This document shows positions 6,970-14,868 of a stretch of DNA of 14,868 bases, one piece after another (the stretch's first letter is position 1; every line of letters begins with the position of its first letter). Below the pieces are notes generated by a model. The model was not told where the DNA came from. It saw only the letters and a list, made by a program, of their open reading frames with translations, and made no database searches. The stretch comes from Candidatus Methylomirabilota bacterium (GTDB lineage: Bacteria > Methylomirabilota > Methylomirabilia > Methylomirabilales > 2-02-FULL-66-22), in NCBI GenBank assembly GCA_016208645.1, contig JACQXP010000140.1, positions 1 through 14,868 on the forward strand, given 5' to 3'. Both the position numbers and the translations under genes were made by a program.

Positions 6970-8519
6970 ATGCCGTTGTTCCACAGCCTGAAGGTCAAGT
7001 TCGTCGCCGCCCTGGTCCTGCTGGTCAGCCTGGTCATCGGGCTGTCCACCTGGTGGACCCTGGAGGTCCACCGGGGGCACATGCTCCATGCCACGGAGGA
7101 CAAGGTCCGCGCCCTGACCGAGGCGATTGATCGGGGCATTCACGTGGCCATGCGGGAGGGGCGCAGCCAGGACGTTCAGCGCATCCTGGAAGAGGTGGGC
7201 CGAGACCCAGACATCGAGAAGATCATCGTCTTCGATACCCATGGGAAGATCCTGCGCGCCTCGCAGGTGGACCTGGTGGGGCGGGTCCTGGATCGGGACC
7301 GCCTGTCCCGCTACCTGGACCAGGCGGACTTGGCGGTGGCCAGGGTCCACGAGAACGGCCGGTTGGTCCAGTCGGTGGTGAAGAAGATCCGCAACCGCCC
7401 CGAGTGCTTCGCCTGTCACGGGGCCGGGGAGGCGGTCAACGGCATTCTGCACGTGGACATGTCCTTCCGGAAGACCCAGGAGCAGATCGCGGAGATGGAG
7501 GGAATGGCGCTCTGGACGATGCTTCTCACCGCGGCGGTTCTGGCGGCCGGCGGGGCCATCCTGATGGTCCGCCTGGTGGAGCGGCCGGTCGGCAGCCTGA
7601 TCCGGGCGATGGCCAAGGTGGAGGGCGGGGACCTGGAGACCCGGGCCGGGCCGGGGCAGCGGGACGAGATCGGGCGACTCGCCGAGAGCTTCAACACCAT
7701 GGTGGATCGGCTGAAGGCGGCCCGGGCGGAGATCGAGGCCTTCCACCACCAGCGCCTGGCCCGGGCGGAACACCTGGCGACCCTGGGAGAGCTGGCCGCC
7801 TCGCTGGCCCACGAGGTCAAGAACCCCCTGGCAGGAATCGCCGGCGCCATCCAGGTGATGGCTGATGAGCTGCCTGAGGCGGATCCCAAGCGGGAGATCA
7901 TGCGCGAGATCCTCGAGCAAGTGCACCGGCTGGACAAGACGGTGCGGGATCTGCTGGCCTTCGCCCGCCCCGGGAAACCGGACATCGGCCCCTGTGACAT
8001 CCACCAGGTCCTGGATCGCGTCCTCATCCTGCTGGCGGAGAACCCGGCGGCCAAGCAGGTGCGCGTGGTCCGGGCCTACCAGGCCGGCATCCCCAGCCTG
8101 GACGCCGACAGCAAGCAGTTGGGGCAGGTGTTCCTGAATCTCCTCCTCAATGCCATCCAGGCGATGCCCACGGGGGGCCAGATCACCCTGAAGACGACCA
8201 TGCGGCCTGTCTGCGTGCCCCGCACAGGCAGGGAGATAGACGGCGCGGAGGGGAACGCACCGATGGCCGGGGACCGGGGAGTAGAGGTTGCCCTCACCGA
8301 TACGGGTCCGGGCATCCCCCCGCATCTCCTCCAGGACATCTTCAATCCCTTCTTCACCACAAAGCATCGGGGGACCGGCCTGGGCCTCTCGGTCAGCCGC
8401 CGGATCGTGGAGGACCACGGGGGCTGGATCGAGGCTGAGAGTTCGCCGGGCCAGGGCGCCACCTTTCGCGTCTGGCTGCCTGTCGGACCAGTGACGCATC
8501 GAACCGGAGAACCGCTCCC

Positions 8520-8523
<4 letters not shown>
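6970..8523 (+). CDS. Membrane sensor histidine kinase with periplasmic c-type heme motif
   Basis: A 517-residue kinase. Transmembrane helix 1 is at about residues 11-29 and helix 2 at about 179-203. Between them is a ~150-residue periplasmic Cache/PAS-like sensor domain carrying a single heme motif, C146-F-A-C149-H150. A HAMP linker follows (about 200-253), then a HisKA dimerisation helix with H281 in LAHEVKNPL, and an HATPase domain with the N-box Asn394, D444-T-G-P-G and GTGLGLS. A ~25-residue insertion precedes the DTGPG motif. Covalent heme attachment implies periplasmic location and redox or small-ligand sensing; the ligand is unknown. The stop overlaps the ATG of the response regulator by 4 bp (ATGA at 8520-8523), so the two form a cognate pair. 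ATG 6970 has no strong ribosome-binding site, so the start is less certain than the domains. Confidence 0.9.
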
Positions 8524-9923
<1,400 letters not shown>

Positions 9924-9955
9924 CCCCCCTGTCGTCCCCTCCCGGTGACTTGGCC

Positions 9956-9973
9956 CTGCGTGGTTCCTCGCAC
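9956..9973. promoter_or_regulatory. Candidate upstream activator site C (CTGCG-N8-CGCAC)
   Basis: CTGCGTGGTTCCTCGCAC matches the two sites at 10603 and 10638 at all 11 shared positions (CTGCG, then CTCGCA). Its centre is about 156 bp upstream of the predicted start site of the sigma-54 promoter at 10095-10110, a usual distance for an NtrC-type activator. Assignment to the regulator at 8520-9923 is inferred from proximity and motif sharing. Confidence 0.6.
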
Positions 9974-9986
9974 CCCTTGAGGATGT

Positions 9987-10003
9987 TCACGCACACCGCG
10001 TGA
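9987..10003. promoter_or_regulatory. Perfect inverted repeat TCACGC-N5-GCGTGA, possible operator
   Basis: The 6-bp arms TCACGC (9987-9992) and GCGTGA (9998-10003) pair exactly around ACACC. It lies between the 18-bp site and the sigma-54 promoter. It is not the same motif as the 18-bp sites and may be an accessory operator or chance; no T-run follows. Confidence 0.3.
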
Positions 10004-10094
10004 CGATCTCCCGCTTCCCTCTGCCTGCCCCGACCTCATGAAAGGGCTTCTCTTTCTCCCTATTTCGCCGGAGAGCCGGGCAGCCCAGATCCCG

Positions 10095-10110
10095 TGGCAT
10101 CTCGATTGCT
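10095..10110 (+). promoter_or_regulatory. Sigma-54 (-24/-12) promoter of the lone receiver gene
   Basis: TGGCAT (10095-10100), a 5-bp spacer, then TTGCT (10106-10110). It matches TGGCAC-N5-TTGCW at every position except the last base of the -24 box, with the GG and GC pairs 12 bp apart as sigma-54 requires. The predicted start is near 10121, leaving a leader of about 20 nt. An NtrC-type activator gene lies immediately upstream. Confidence 0.8.
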
Positions 10111-10140
10111 CTGTGGGGGCCATTCATCGAGACCCAGGTG

Positions 10141-10533
10141 ATGCCTACACCGAGTATTCTGGTCGTTGATGACGACAAGCTCATCCGCTGGTCAGTCTCC
10201 GTGGTGCTGGGGCATGCCGGCTATCGGGTCCAGGAGGCGGCCACCGGGAAAGAGGGCCTTGCCGCGGTCCTGGAACACCGGCCGGACCTGGTTCTCTTGG
10301 ATATTGCGCTTCCGGACCTGGATGGCTTCGCCGTGCTTGAGGCGATCCGCCAGACCCACCCCGACCTTCCAGTGCTGATGATGCCGGCGGATGCAACCAG
10401 CGAGACGGCGCGACAGGCTGCCCGCCTGGGAGCCCGCGGTCAACTCGACAAACCGTTCGATCCCGCCCTGCTGCAGGCCGCCGTGTCAGAGGCACTGAAA
10501 CCCGCCTCGCCGCCAGACCAAACCAACGGGTAG
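10141..10533 (+). CDS. Stand-alone receiver-domain response regulator with atypical switch residues
   Basis: A 130-residue single-domain protein with no output domain. It has the acidic residues D10-D11-D12, phosphoacceptor D54 in LLDIALP and the invariant K104 in DKPF. The usual Thr/Ser after beta-4 is P82 (LMMPAD), and the usual aromatic switch position before KP is occupied by Q101 (GARGQLDKPF). The phosphorylation chemistry may therefore survive while the normal conformational switch is altered. It shares LIRWS after the acidic pocket with the full-length regulator upstream, suggesting relatedness. ATG 10141 is used; GTG 10138 is one codon upstream in the same frame. It is preceded by its own sigma-54 promoter. 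Stand-alone receivers act as phosphate sinks, relays or protein-binding adaptors; competing with the upstream regulator for the heme kinase is plausible but unproven. Confidence 0.85.
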   Translation: MPTPSILVVDDDKLIRWSVSVVLGHAGYRVQEAATGKEGLAAVLEHRPDLVLLDIALPDLDGFAVLEAIRQTHPDLPVLMMPADATSETARQAARLGARGQLDKPFDPALLQAAVSEALKPASPPDQTNG

Positions 10534-10602
10534 GTCGCACGGGTCCCGTTCCCCCGTTTCCGTCATGGACGAACAGGATTGTTTGGGGATCCTGACGAGG
10601 TC

Positions 10603-10620
10603 CTGCGCAGAACCTCGCAG
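10603..10620. promoter_or_regulatory. Candidate upstream activator site A (CTGCG-N8-CGCAG)
   Basis: CTGCGCAGAACCTCGCAG has perfect 5-bp inverted arms around 8 bp. It overlaps a longer imperfect 22-bp palindrome at 10596-10617 with a single mismatched pair, so the true operator register is ambiguous. Its centre is about 187 bp upstream of the predicted transcription start and 35 bp from site B. Confidence 0.65.
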
Positions 10621-10637
10621 ACTTCCCAGCATCTTTA

Positions 10638-10655
10638 CTGCGTGAATTCTCGCAG
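10638..10655. promoter_or_regulatory. Candidate upstream activator site B (CTGCG-N8-CGCAG)
   Basis: CTGCGTGAATTCTCGCAG has perfect arms, and with one flanking A/T pair forms a 20-bp palindrome (10637-10656) with one internal mismatch. Its centre is about 152 bp upstream of the predicted start, close to the 156 bp of site C at the other promoter. Confidence 0.65.
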
Positions 10656-10771
10656 TGCCTCTCTCCGGATCATGGCCCGCTCAAGAGTCCTTCCACCGGG
10701 TCATCCACCAACATCAAGAATACCCAGCGGTTATCGGATCGGACAATTGCAGGTCAGATTCCCCGTGAAGA

Positions 10772-10787
10772 TGGCACCCGGGTTGCT
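10772..10787 (+). promoter_or_regulatory. Sigma-54 (-24/-12) promoter of the decaheme/porin operon
   Basis: TGGCAC (10772-10777), a 5-bp spacer, then TTGCT (10783-10787), an exact match to TGGCAC-N5-TTGCW with correct 12-bp phasing. The predicted start is near 10798. Two candidate activator sites lie 150-190 bp upstream of it. Confidence 0.85.
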
Positions 10788-10865
10788 CTTAGGGGGAAGT
10801 CGCAAGAGTTCGCCCGGGGTATGCGGGGCAATAGAGCCGATGCCGAACTGGTTCATCCATATTCC

Positions 10866-10873
10866 GGAGGGAG
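10866..10873 (+). promoter_or_regulatory. Ribosome-binding site fixing the decaheme start
   Basis: GGAGGGAG, with the GGAGG core 8 nt before ATG 10879. It selects this start over upstream in-frame codons and places the signal peptide at the N-terminus. Confidence 0.75.
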
Positions 10874-10878
10874 ATCAC

Positions 10879-11847
10879 ATGGGATTACATGCCAGTCCAT
10901 CAGCGGCAGGTTCCCGACGGAAGGGCCCAAGGATGTTCTGGGCTCCGTTGGGTCTGGTCGGCGCCCTGGCAGTCGTGGGGCTCCTGCTGGCGGTCCAGGT
11001 CGCGGCCGCCGCGCCCCCCAGCGTCCCCGGGGCGACCTACATCGGGAGCGAGCAGTGCAAGGGCTGCCACGAGGACCTCGCCAAGAAGATGGAGCACTCG
11101 CTCCACGGCAAGCTCCTGGGGACGAAGCTCTCCAAGGGTGATCTCCAGCCCCGCGGCTGCGAGGGATGCCACGGTGCAGGCAGCAAACATCTCGAGGATC
11201 CCGGGAACCCTACATTCAACCTCCGCTTCGGCAAGCAGTCGCCCCTGGCGGCGGCGGACAAGAACGCCGTCTGCCTCCAGTGCCATCAGCGCGGCAAGCG
11301 GATCCTGTGGCAGGGAAGCCCTCACGAGACCCGGGATGTGGCCTGCGTGACCTGCCACTCGGTGCATTCGCCCGAGAGCGAAAAGGGCCAGCTCGTGAAG
11401 GAGACCCAGCCTGACCTCTGCGGCCAGTGCCACCAGGTTCGGGACATGCAATTCCGCCGTTCGTCCCACATGCCCGTGAGAGAGGGGAAGATGACCTGCA
11501 CGAGCTGTCACAATCCTCACGGGACGGCGACGGAGAAGCTTATCGCGGAGGTGTCCCTTAACGAGAGCTGCACCAAGTGTCACGCAGACAAGCGGGGGCC
11601 GTTCCTGTGGGAGCATGCCCCCGTCCTGGAGAACTGCCTGAACTGCCATCAGGCGCACGGCTCCAACAACGCGCCGCTGCTCAAGACCAAGCTGCCGCGC
11701 CTGTGCCAGCAGTGCCACACCTTCAGCCGGCACCCCTCGACGCCGAACCCCCAGACGGCGAGATTTGTCTTCAACCGGTCGTGCGTCAATTGCCATCCGA
11801 TGATCCACGGGTCGAATCATCCGTCGGGCGTGTACTTCACGCGGTGA
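10879..11847 (+). CDS. mtrA: Periplasmic decaheme cytochrome c, MtrA/DmsE/PioA family
   Basis: A 322-residue protein with an N-terminal signal (basic SRRKGPR, a hydrophobic run about residues 20-43, likely cleavage after an Ala-rich segment). Ten CXXCH motifs follow: CKGCH, CEGCH, CLQCH, CVTCH, CGQCH, CTSCH, CTKCH, CLNCH, CQQCH and CVNCH. Ten hemes at this length, with paired CXXCH repeats and CTSCHNPHG and CLNCHQAHG signatures, are typical of MtrA/DmsE/PioA. These cytochromes plug into an MtrB-type barrel and conduct electrons across the outer membrane, outward to minerals or DMSO or inward from Fe(II). The barrel partner follows 50 bp downstream. It is preceded by an excellent sigma-54 promoter. 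The symbol is a family name: sequence alone does not distinguish metal reduction, DMSO respiration or iron oxidation. Confidence 0.9.
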   Translation: MGLHASPSAAGSRRKGPRMFWAPLGLVGALAVVGLLLAVQVAAAAPPSVPGATYIGSEQCKGCHEDLAKKMEHSLHGKLLGTKLSKGDLQPRGCEGCHGAGSKHLEDPGNPTFNLRFGKQSPLAAADKNAVCLQCHQRGKRILWQGSPHETRDVACVTCHSVHSPESEKGQLVKETQPDLCGQCHQVRDMQFRRSSHMPVREGKMTCTSCHNPHGTATEKLIAEVSLNESCTKCHADKRGPFLWEHAPVLENCLNCHQAHGSNNAPLLKTKLPRLCQQCHTFSRHPSTPNPQTARFVFNRSCVNCHPMIHGSNHPSGVYFTR

Positions 11848-11887
11848 TGGCTCAGGTCGAAACTACGGGGAACCGGGAATCTTCTGT

Positions 11888-11892
11888 GGAGG
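11888..11892 (+). promoter_or_regulatory. Ribosome-binding site fixing the MtrB-like start
   Basis: GGAGG lies 5 nt before ATG 11898. The reading frame is open much further upstream, through the decaheme gene, and this site together with the signal peptide identifies the real start. Confidence 0.7.
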
Positions 11893-11897
11893 CGAAC

Positions 11898-14090
11898 ATG
11901 AGGCAAGCACGAAGGTGGGCGAGCGTCGCGCTGTCCGGCCTTGTCGCGGCCTCCCTTTGCCTGGCAGCTCCGGGCCTAACTGTGGCTGCGAGCGGTGGCA
12001 CCGAGGTCCTGGACTGGAAGGTGGAGGGATCGGTCGAGGCCGGAGGCATGTACTCCTTCGGCCAGCGCGGCTCTTCCAAGTTCAATGAATACCGGGACAT
12101 GGACAACGGCTTCGTTGGGGAACTCACCCTCCGCGGCGAGAAGAAGGATTCCCCCTACCACTTCGACCTTAGGGCGAAGAACCCCGCGAGGGACGATCAG
12201 GGCTACGAGGGTGAGTTCGGCCGATTCGGCATGTTCAGGCTGGACTTGGGCTGGGACCGGACGCCCCACGTTCTGAGCAACAGCGCCCGGACCATATGGC
12301 AGGAGAGCGGGGGGAACTTCACTCTCCCTACTGGCCAATTGCGAACCGACATCGCAACTATTTTCACCGGTGCAGTGGCCAGTACCGTCCGGGATACCAT
12401 CAACGGGCTGCTGCGGCCGGTTGACCTGGGCTTCAACACCGATGTGGCCCGAGCGGGGCTCAAGCTGACTCCTACCGAGGAATTGCAATTCGACATCGAG
12501 TACAGCAACCTGCGGAGACAGGGGTACCGCCCACTGGGGACGACGTTCGTCTTTCAGGTCCATGAGCTGGCTGTGCCCATCGAGAACTACACTCACGAGG
12601 TGAAATTTGGGGCGGAGTACGCCCGCCCGGACTGGGCCCTCCAGTTCGGCTACACCGGCTCGATCTTCCAGAACGAGTTCAGCAGCTACATCTGGGATCA
12701 CCCGCAGTATGCGACGGACACCGCCACAACTCCGAGCCGGGGACAGATCTCGACGGCGCCGGACAATTTCGCCCACACCTTCAGCCTGACAGGAACCTCG
12801 GCGCTGCCGTTGAACTCCCGGGTCAGCGGGACGTTTGCCTACAGCTTGCTGCGGCAGGACGAGACATTCCTTCCAAATATCTATAACACGGCTGTGGCGT
12901 CAACAAACGCCGATGATGCGGGCAAGACGAGCCCCGACGCCAAGGCTGATATCTTACTGGGGAACATCCAGCTCACAAGTCGGCCCATCAAGCAGGTCAC
13001 GGCCACGGCCCGCTATCGGTTCTTCGAGTACATGAACGACATGCCCCAGCACGTTTTCACAGGCACGAGCTTTCCGGAGGGGATGGGAACCGCCCAGACG
13101 CATGCCACCCTACAGGAACGCTTCACGAAGCAGAATGCCGGCTTCGACCTGGGCTGGCGTCCGATTCGGCCGGTGTCTCTGAAGGCGGGTTATGAGTATG
13201 AGCACTGGAATCGCGGCGACCGGGAGGCCCGCTCGACTGACGAGCACACCGGGAAGTTCTCGGTGGACACGACCCCCGTCGACTGGTTCCTCGGCCGGGT
13301 AACCTATAGCCACAGCCAGCGGTGGGTGGAGGGATATCAGCAGATGTCCACGGGCGAGCTGCCGCAGCAGGTCAAATTCGATCAGGCGGACAGGCGGCGA
13401 AACCGCCTGGACCTGCTCGCTCAGTTCACCTGGGATACGGTCAGCCTCGCCCCGACCTTCGGATTCGCACTGGATGACTACTATAACTCTGACTATGGGT
13501 TGAAGAAAGCCGACTATTACGCGCCGGGCGTCAGCCTAGGCTGGACTCCCCTGAAATGGCTGACCCTCTCGGCGGATTACACCTACGAATACTACAAATA
13601 TACCCACCAGTCCCGCTACCGCGGGTTCCCGACCACCACGGCGGGCAATGACATCCCTGCGAACGACTGGGAGAGCAGGAGCAAGGACGAGTTCCACAAC
13701 GTTGGCCTGCATGCTGTGCTCGATCTGGTCCCGAAGAAGTTCGACGTGAGCCTAGGCTATGTCGTGACCTTCGGCTACACGACCATCCGGAATAGGAACC
13801 TGGGTGCGTTCACCCTCACATCAGCGCAGGCGTTTGATTATGACAAGGTCTACAACATCCTGCAGACGTTCAAGTTCGTGGCGAGGTATCACCTGACCGA
13901 GAAGTTGCAGGCGCGGCTGGGTTACGCTTACGAGCGATACAACGAGAGGGACTTCGCCCGGGATCCTATGAAGCCCTTCATGGGTGATGTGGACACCTCC
14001 GCGGCCGGCATCCGGTCAGTGTTCTTGGGGGCAACGCAACCGAACTACGAGGCCCATATCCTGAGCGCCTTCCTCCGGTACGAGTTCTAA
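11898..14090 (+). CDS. mtrB: MtrB/PioB-family outer-membrane beta-barrel porin
   Basis: A 730-residue protein, close to the ~700 of MtrB. A Sec signal peptide covers about residues 1-31 (basic RQARR, hydrophobic core, likely cleavage at AAPG or VAAS). The early segment VEGSVEAGGMYSFG and the motif DMDNGFVGELTLRGEK are typical MtrB/PioB beginnings. The rest alternates aromatic beta-strands (FDIEYSNLR, LQFGYTGSI, VTATARYRFFEY, LTLSADYTYEYYK, LQARLGYAYERY) and ends in FLRYEF with a terminal Phe, the usual outer-membrane insertion signal. No N-terminal CXXC like that of Shewanella MtrB is seen. The barrel sheathes the decaheme cytochrome across the outer membrane. No MtrC/OmcA-type surface cytochrome follows; strong hairpins close the unit, giving an MtrAB- or PioAB-like two-gene conduit. 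Codon and base composition appear slightly less GC-extreme than the upstream genes. Confidence 0.88.
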   Translation: MRQARRWASVALSGLVAASLCLAAPGLTVAASGGTEVLDWKVEGSVEAGGMYSFGQRGSSKFNEYRDMDNGFVGELTLRGEKKDSPYHFDLRAKNPARDDQGYEGEFGRFGMFRLDLGWDRTPHVLSNSARTIWQESGGNFTLPTGQLRTDIATIFTGAVASTVRDTINGLLRPVDLGFNTDVARAGLKLTPTEELQFDIEYSNLRRQGYRPLGTTFVFQVHELAVPIENYTHEVKFGAEYARPDWALQFGYTGSIFQNEFSSYIWDHPQYATDTATTPSRGQISTAPDNFAHTFSLTGTSALPLNSRVSGTFAYSLLRQDETFLPNIYNTAVASTNADDAGKTSPDAKADILLGNIQLTSRPIKQVTATARYRFFEYMNDMPQHVFTGTSFPEGMGTAQTHATLQERFTKQNAGFDLGWRPIRPVSLKAGYEYEHWNRGDREARSTDEHTGKFSVDTTPVDWFLGRVTYSHSQRWVEGYQQMSTGELPQQVKFDQADRRRNRLDLLAQFTWDTVSLAPTFGFALDDYYNSDYGLKKADYYAPGVSLGWTPLKWLTLSADYTYEYYKYTHQSRYRGFPTTTAGNDIPANDWESRSKDEFHNVGLHAVLDLVPKKFDVSLGYVVTFGYTTIRNRNLGAFTLTSAQAFDYDKVYNILQTFKFVARYHLTEKLQARLGYAYERYNERDFARDPMKPFMGDVDTSAAGIRSVFLGATQPNYEAHILSAFLRYEF

Positions 14091-14102
14091 CCGGTCCTCC
14101 GC

Positions 14103-14132
14103 CGGCCCGCCTGGACCCTCCGGGGCGGGCCG
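14103..14132. terminator. GC-rich hairpin after the MtrB-like gene
   Basis: GGCCCGCC (14104-14111) pairs with GGCGGGCC (14124-14131), extended by one C-G pair. It begins 12 bp past the stop. It lacks a T-run, so it may protect the 3' end rather than terminate. Confidence 0.45.
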
Positions 14133-14138
14133 ACGCAA

Positions 14139-14178
14139 CCCGTCGTCCTGGCCCCGCCGTCTGCTGCGGGACGACGGG
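14139..14178. terminator. Second hairpin of a three-hairpin cluster
   Basis: CCCGTCGTCC (14139-14148) pairs perfectly with GGACGACGGG (14169-14178) around a 20-nt loop. CGGCCTTTCA follows, with only a short T stretch. Confidence 0.45.
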
Positions 14179-14186
14179 CGGCCTTT

Positions 14187-14223
14187 CACGGCCCGGGGAA
14201 ACCCTCCCCGGGCCGTGGTCTTT
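14187..14223 (+). terminator. Likely Rho-independent terminator of the decaheme/porin operon
   Basis: CACGGCCCGGGG (14187-14198) and CCCCGGGCCGTG (14206-14217) form a perfect 12-bp stem with a 7-nt loop, followed by GTCTTT. This is the strongest of three consecutive hairpins. The T-run is short. It separates the operon from the convergent toxin gene. Confidence 0.65.
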
Positions 14224-14337
14224 GATGACCAGCCCATCCTGTGGGATCTTAGGGCCCCCGAGAGTTCTTGTGGAAACGCGGCTTGAGGAAGGAAGGGCGG
14301 GTTGTTGGCCTGGCCCTGACAGAAGAGCGAAGCGCTC

Positions 14338-14727
14338 CTACCTGAGCCTCAGGGGGAGGAGGGGCAGCTCAGGGATGGGAAAGTCCTTCGGATTGTAGGT
14401 CACGAGTGTCAGATTCCAGCGGAGGCAGGTGGCGCCGATCAGAAGATCCATAAAGTCCAGCGTCCGTCCCTTCCGACGGTATTCCCGGAACCATCCAGCC
14501 GCCCGGCTTGCGGCCTGCCCATCCACCGCGTAACACCTGAGGCTCCGCAGGAACTCCCGTGTCCGATCCTCCTCGCCGGGCTTGATCCCCAACTCGACCT
14601 CGAAAACCGACAGGGCGGAGCAGCCCAGCGTTCCGTGTGACCGGAGATCGCGGATAGCGTCAATCGCCCCGGGCTTCCCGCGGAGGATCCAGATGATCAC
14701 ATCCGAGTCAAGGAGGTAATCAGCCAC
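14338..14727 (-). CDS. vapC: VapC-like PIN-domain toxin
   Basis: This 129-residue PIN-domain protein on the minus strand starts with GTG at 14727. The expected acidic catalytic residues are visible: D7 in LLDSDVIIW, E43 in SVFEVELG, D91 and D94 in LDFMDLLIGA, and D115 in TYNPKDF. VapC toxins are Mg2+-dependent RNases that cleave tRNA or rRNA and are inhibited by a cognate antitoxin. The upstream gene overlaps its start by 8 bp, as expected for a translationally coupled antitoxin-toxin pair. It is convergent with the electron-transfer operon and not obviously related to it. The RNA target cannot be read from the sequence. A non-toxin PIN protein is possible but less likely in this context. Confidence 0.88.
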   Translation of the reverse strand: MADYLLDSDVIIWILRGKPGAIDAIRDLRSHGTLGCSALSVFEVELGIKPGEEDRTREFLRSLRCYAVDGQAASRAAGWFREYRRKGRTLDFMDLLIGATCLRWNLTLVTYNPKDFPIPELPLLPLRLR

Positions 14728-14868
14728 GGAGCTTCCTTCTCAAGCGACGGGACGTCTGAGAGCGTAGGTGCCGGAGGTATCGCTTCACGGCGGCGGGGGA
14801 TGTCAGCTCGGGGTGGTTCTCGTCCGTCCACCTTCGGTCCGATTCCCGGCTGCCCAAGGAGAATCTCG
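14720..14868 (-). CDS. Partial antitoxin partner of the VapC-like toxin (C-terminal part)
   Basis: Only the last 48 codons lie in the window; the gene enters from the right edge on the minus strand. The visible peptide includes RRWTDENHPELTSP followed by VKRYLRHLR and a very basic tail (RRLRRKLRG). The acidic/hydrophobic then basic C-terminus and the 8-bp overlap with the toxin start fit a type II antitoxin, whose C-terminal part wraps the toxin while the unseen N-terminal part would bind DNA. The antitoxin family cannot be named from this fragment. Confidence 0.6.
   Translation of the reverse strand, partial: RFSLGSRESDRRWTDENHPELTSPAAVKRYLRHLRSQTSRRLRRKLRG

Larger units (their letters stand above)
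10534..10878 (+). promoter_or_regulatory. Regulatory leader of the decaheme/porin operon
   Basis: This 345-bp gene-free stretch holds two upstream dyads (10603-10620 and 10638-10655), a sigma-54 promoter (10772-10787) and an ~81-nt untranslated leader ending in a strong ribosome-binding site. The decaheme reading frame stays open upstream to 10579, but without a signal peptide or good start, so I treat it as non-coding. No terminator with a T-run is visible after the receiver gene. Confidence 0.7.

Noticed and set aside
6124..8499. A 791-codon open frame on the minus strand opposite the rubrerythrin and kinase genes
   Set aside because: It is antisense to two well-supported genes, is rich in Gln/Leu/His/Gly/Arg low-complexity sequence, and has no recognisable domain. 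Such shadow frames are expected at this GC content.
10539..10549. ACGGG-T-CCCGT dyad after the receiver gene as a terminator
   Set aside because: The 5-bp stem has a 1-nt loop and no T-run, too weak to call.
10579..10878. N-terminal extension of the decaheme protein by 100 codons
   Set aside because: It would run through both an activator site and the sigma-54 promoter and bury the signal peptide; GGAGG before 10879 marks the start.
11577..11897. Upstream extension of the MtrB-like frame into the decaheme gene
   Set aside because: It overlaps the decaheme coding sequence in another frame with shadow-like composition. The signal peptide and GGAGG fix the start at 11898.

Overview
The window is GC-rich (about two thirds by eye) with Gram-negative features: Sec-type signal peptides, periplasmic c-type cytochromes, an outer-membrane beta-barrel and sigma-54 regulation. 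Its theme is multiheme cytochromes and electron transfer. I cannot place the organism confidently. An anaerobic or microaerophilic soil, sediment or aquifer bacterium from a poorly cultured phylum (NC10/Rokubacteria-like, Acidobacteriota or 'deltaproteobacterial') would fit, but this is a guess from GC content, gene mix and repeat style.

Region 1 (1-3623) holds two tandem paralogues of a very large NapC/NirT-type membrane-anchored multiheme cytochrome c. The first is cut by the window edge, with 14 heme motifs visible. The second has 12 motifs before and 6 after an out-of-frame internal deletion near 2764-2775. Both carry one CX4CH and one CX3CH motif at matching places. Region 2 (3707-6861) encodes an NfnA-like FAD/[2Fe-2S] subunit, an NfnB/GltD-like FAD/[4Fe-4S] subunit and a zinc-ribbon rubrerythrin-like diiron protein. 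The gaps before, between and after the nfn-like pair each hold heptamer-based inverted repeats.

Region 3 (6970-10533) encodes a sensor kinase with a periplasmic c-type heme motif, an NtrC-family sigma-54 activator overlapping it by 4 bp, and a stand-alone receiver protein with unusual switch residues. Region 4 (10534-14230) has a long regulatory leader, a periplasmic decaheme cytochrome (MtrA/DmsE/PioA family), an MtrB/PioB-family barrel, and strong hairpins closing the unit. Region 5 (14338-14868, minus strand) is a VapC-like PIN toxin with the end of its overlapping antitoxin gene.

The most interesting signal is regulatory. Two well-spaced -24/-12 sigma-54 promoters lie at 10095-10110 (before the lone receiver) and 10772-10787 (before the decaheme gene). 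An 18-bp dyad, CTGCG-N8-CGCA(G/C), occurs once upstream of the first promoter and twice upstream of the second. I infer a self-contained circuit: heme-bearing sensor kinase to sigma-54 activator to 18-bp upstream sites to the receiver and the outer-membrane electron conduit. The NapC-type cytochromes could supply quinol electrons to the decaheme/barrel pair or receive them from it; that link is inference from proximity only.

The only gene-free stretch over 300 bases is 10534-10878, which holds the two upstream dyads and the second sigma-54 promoter. I saw no tRNA, rRNA, CRISPR array or insertion sequence.
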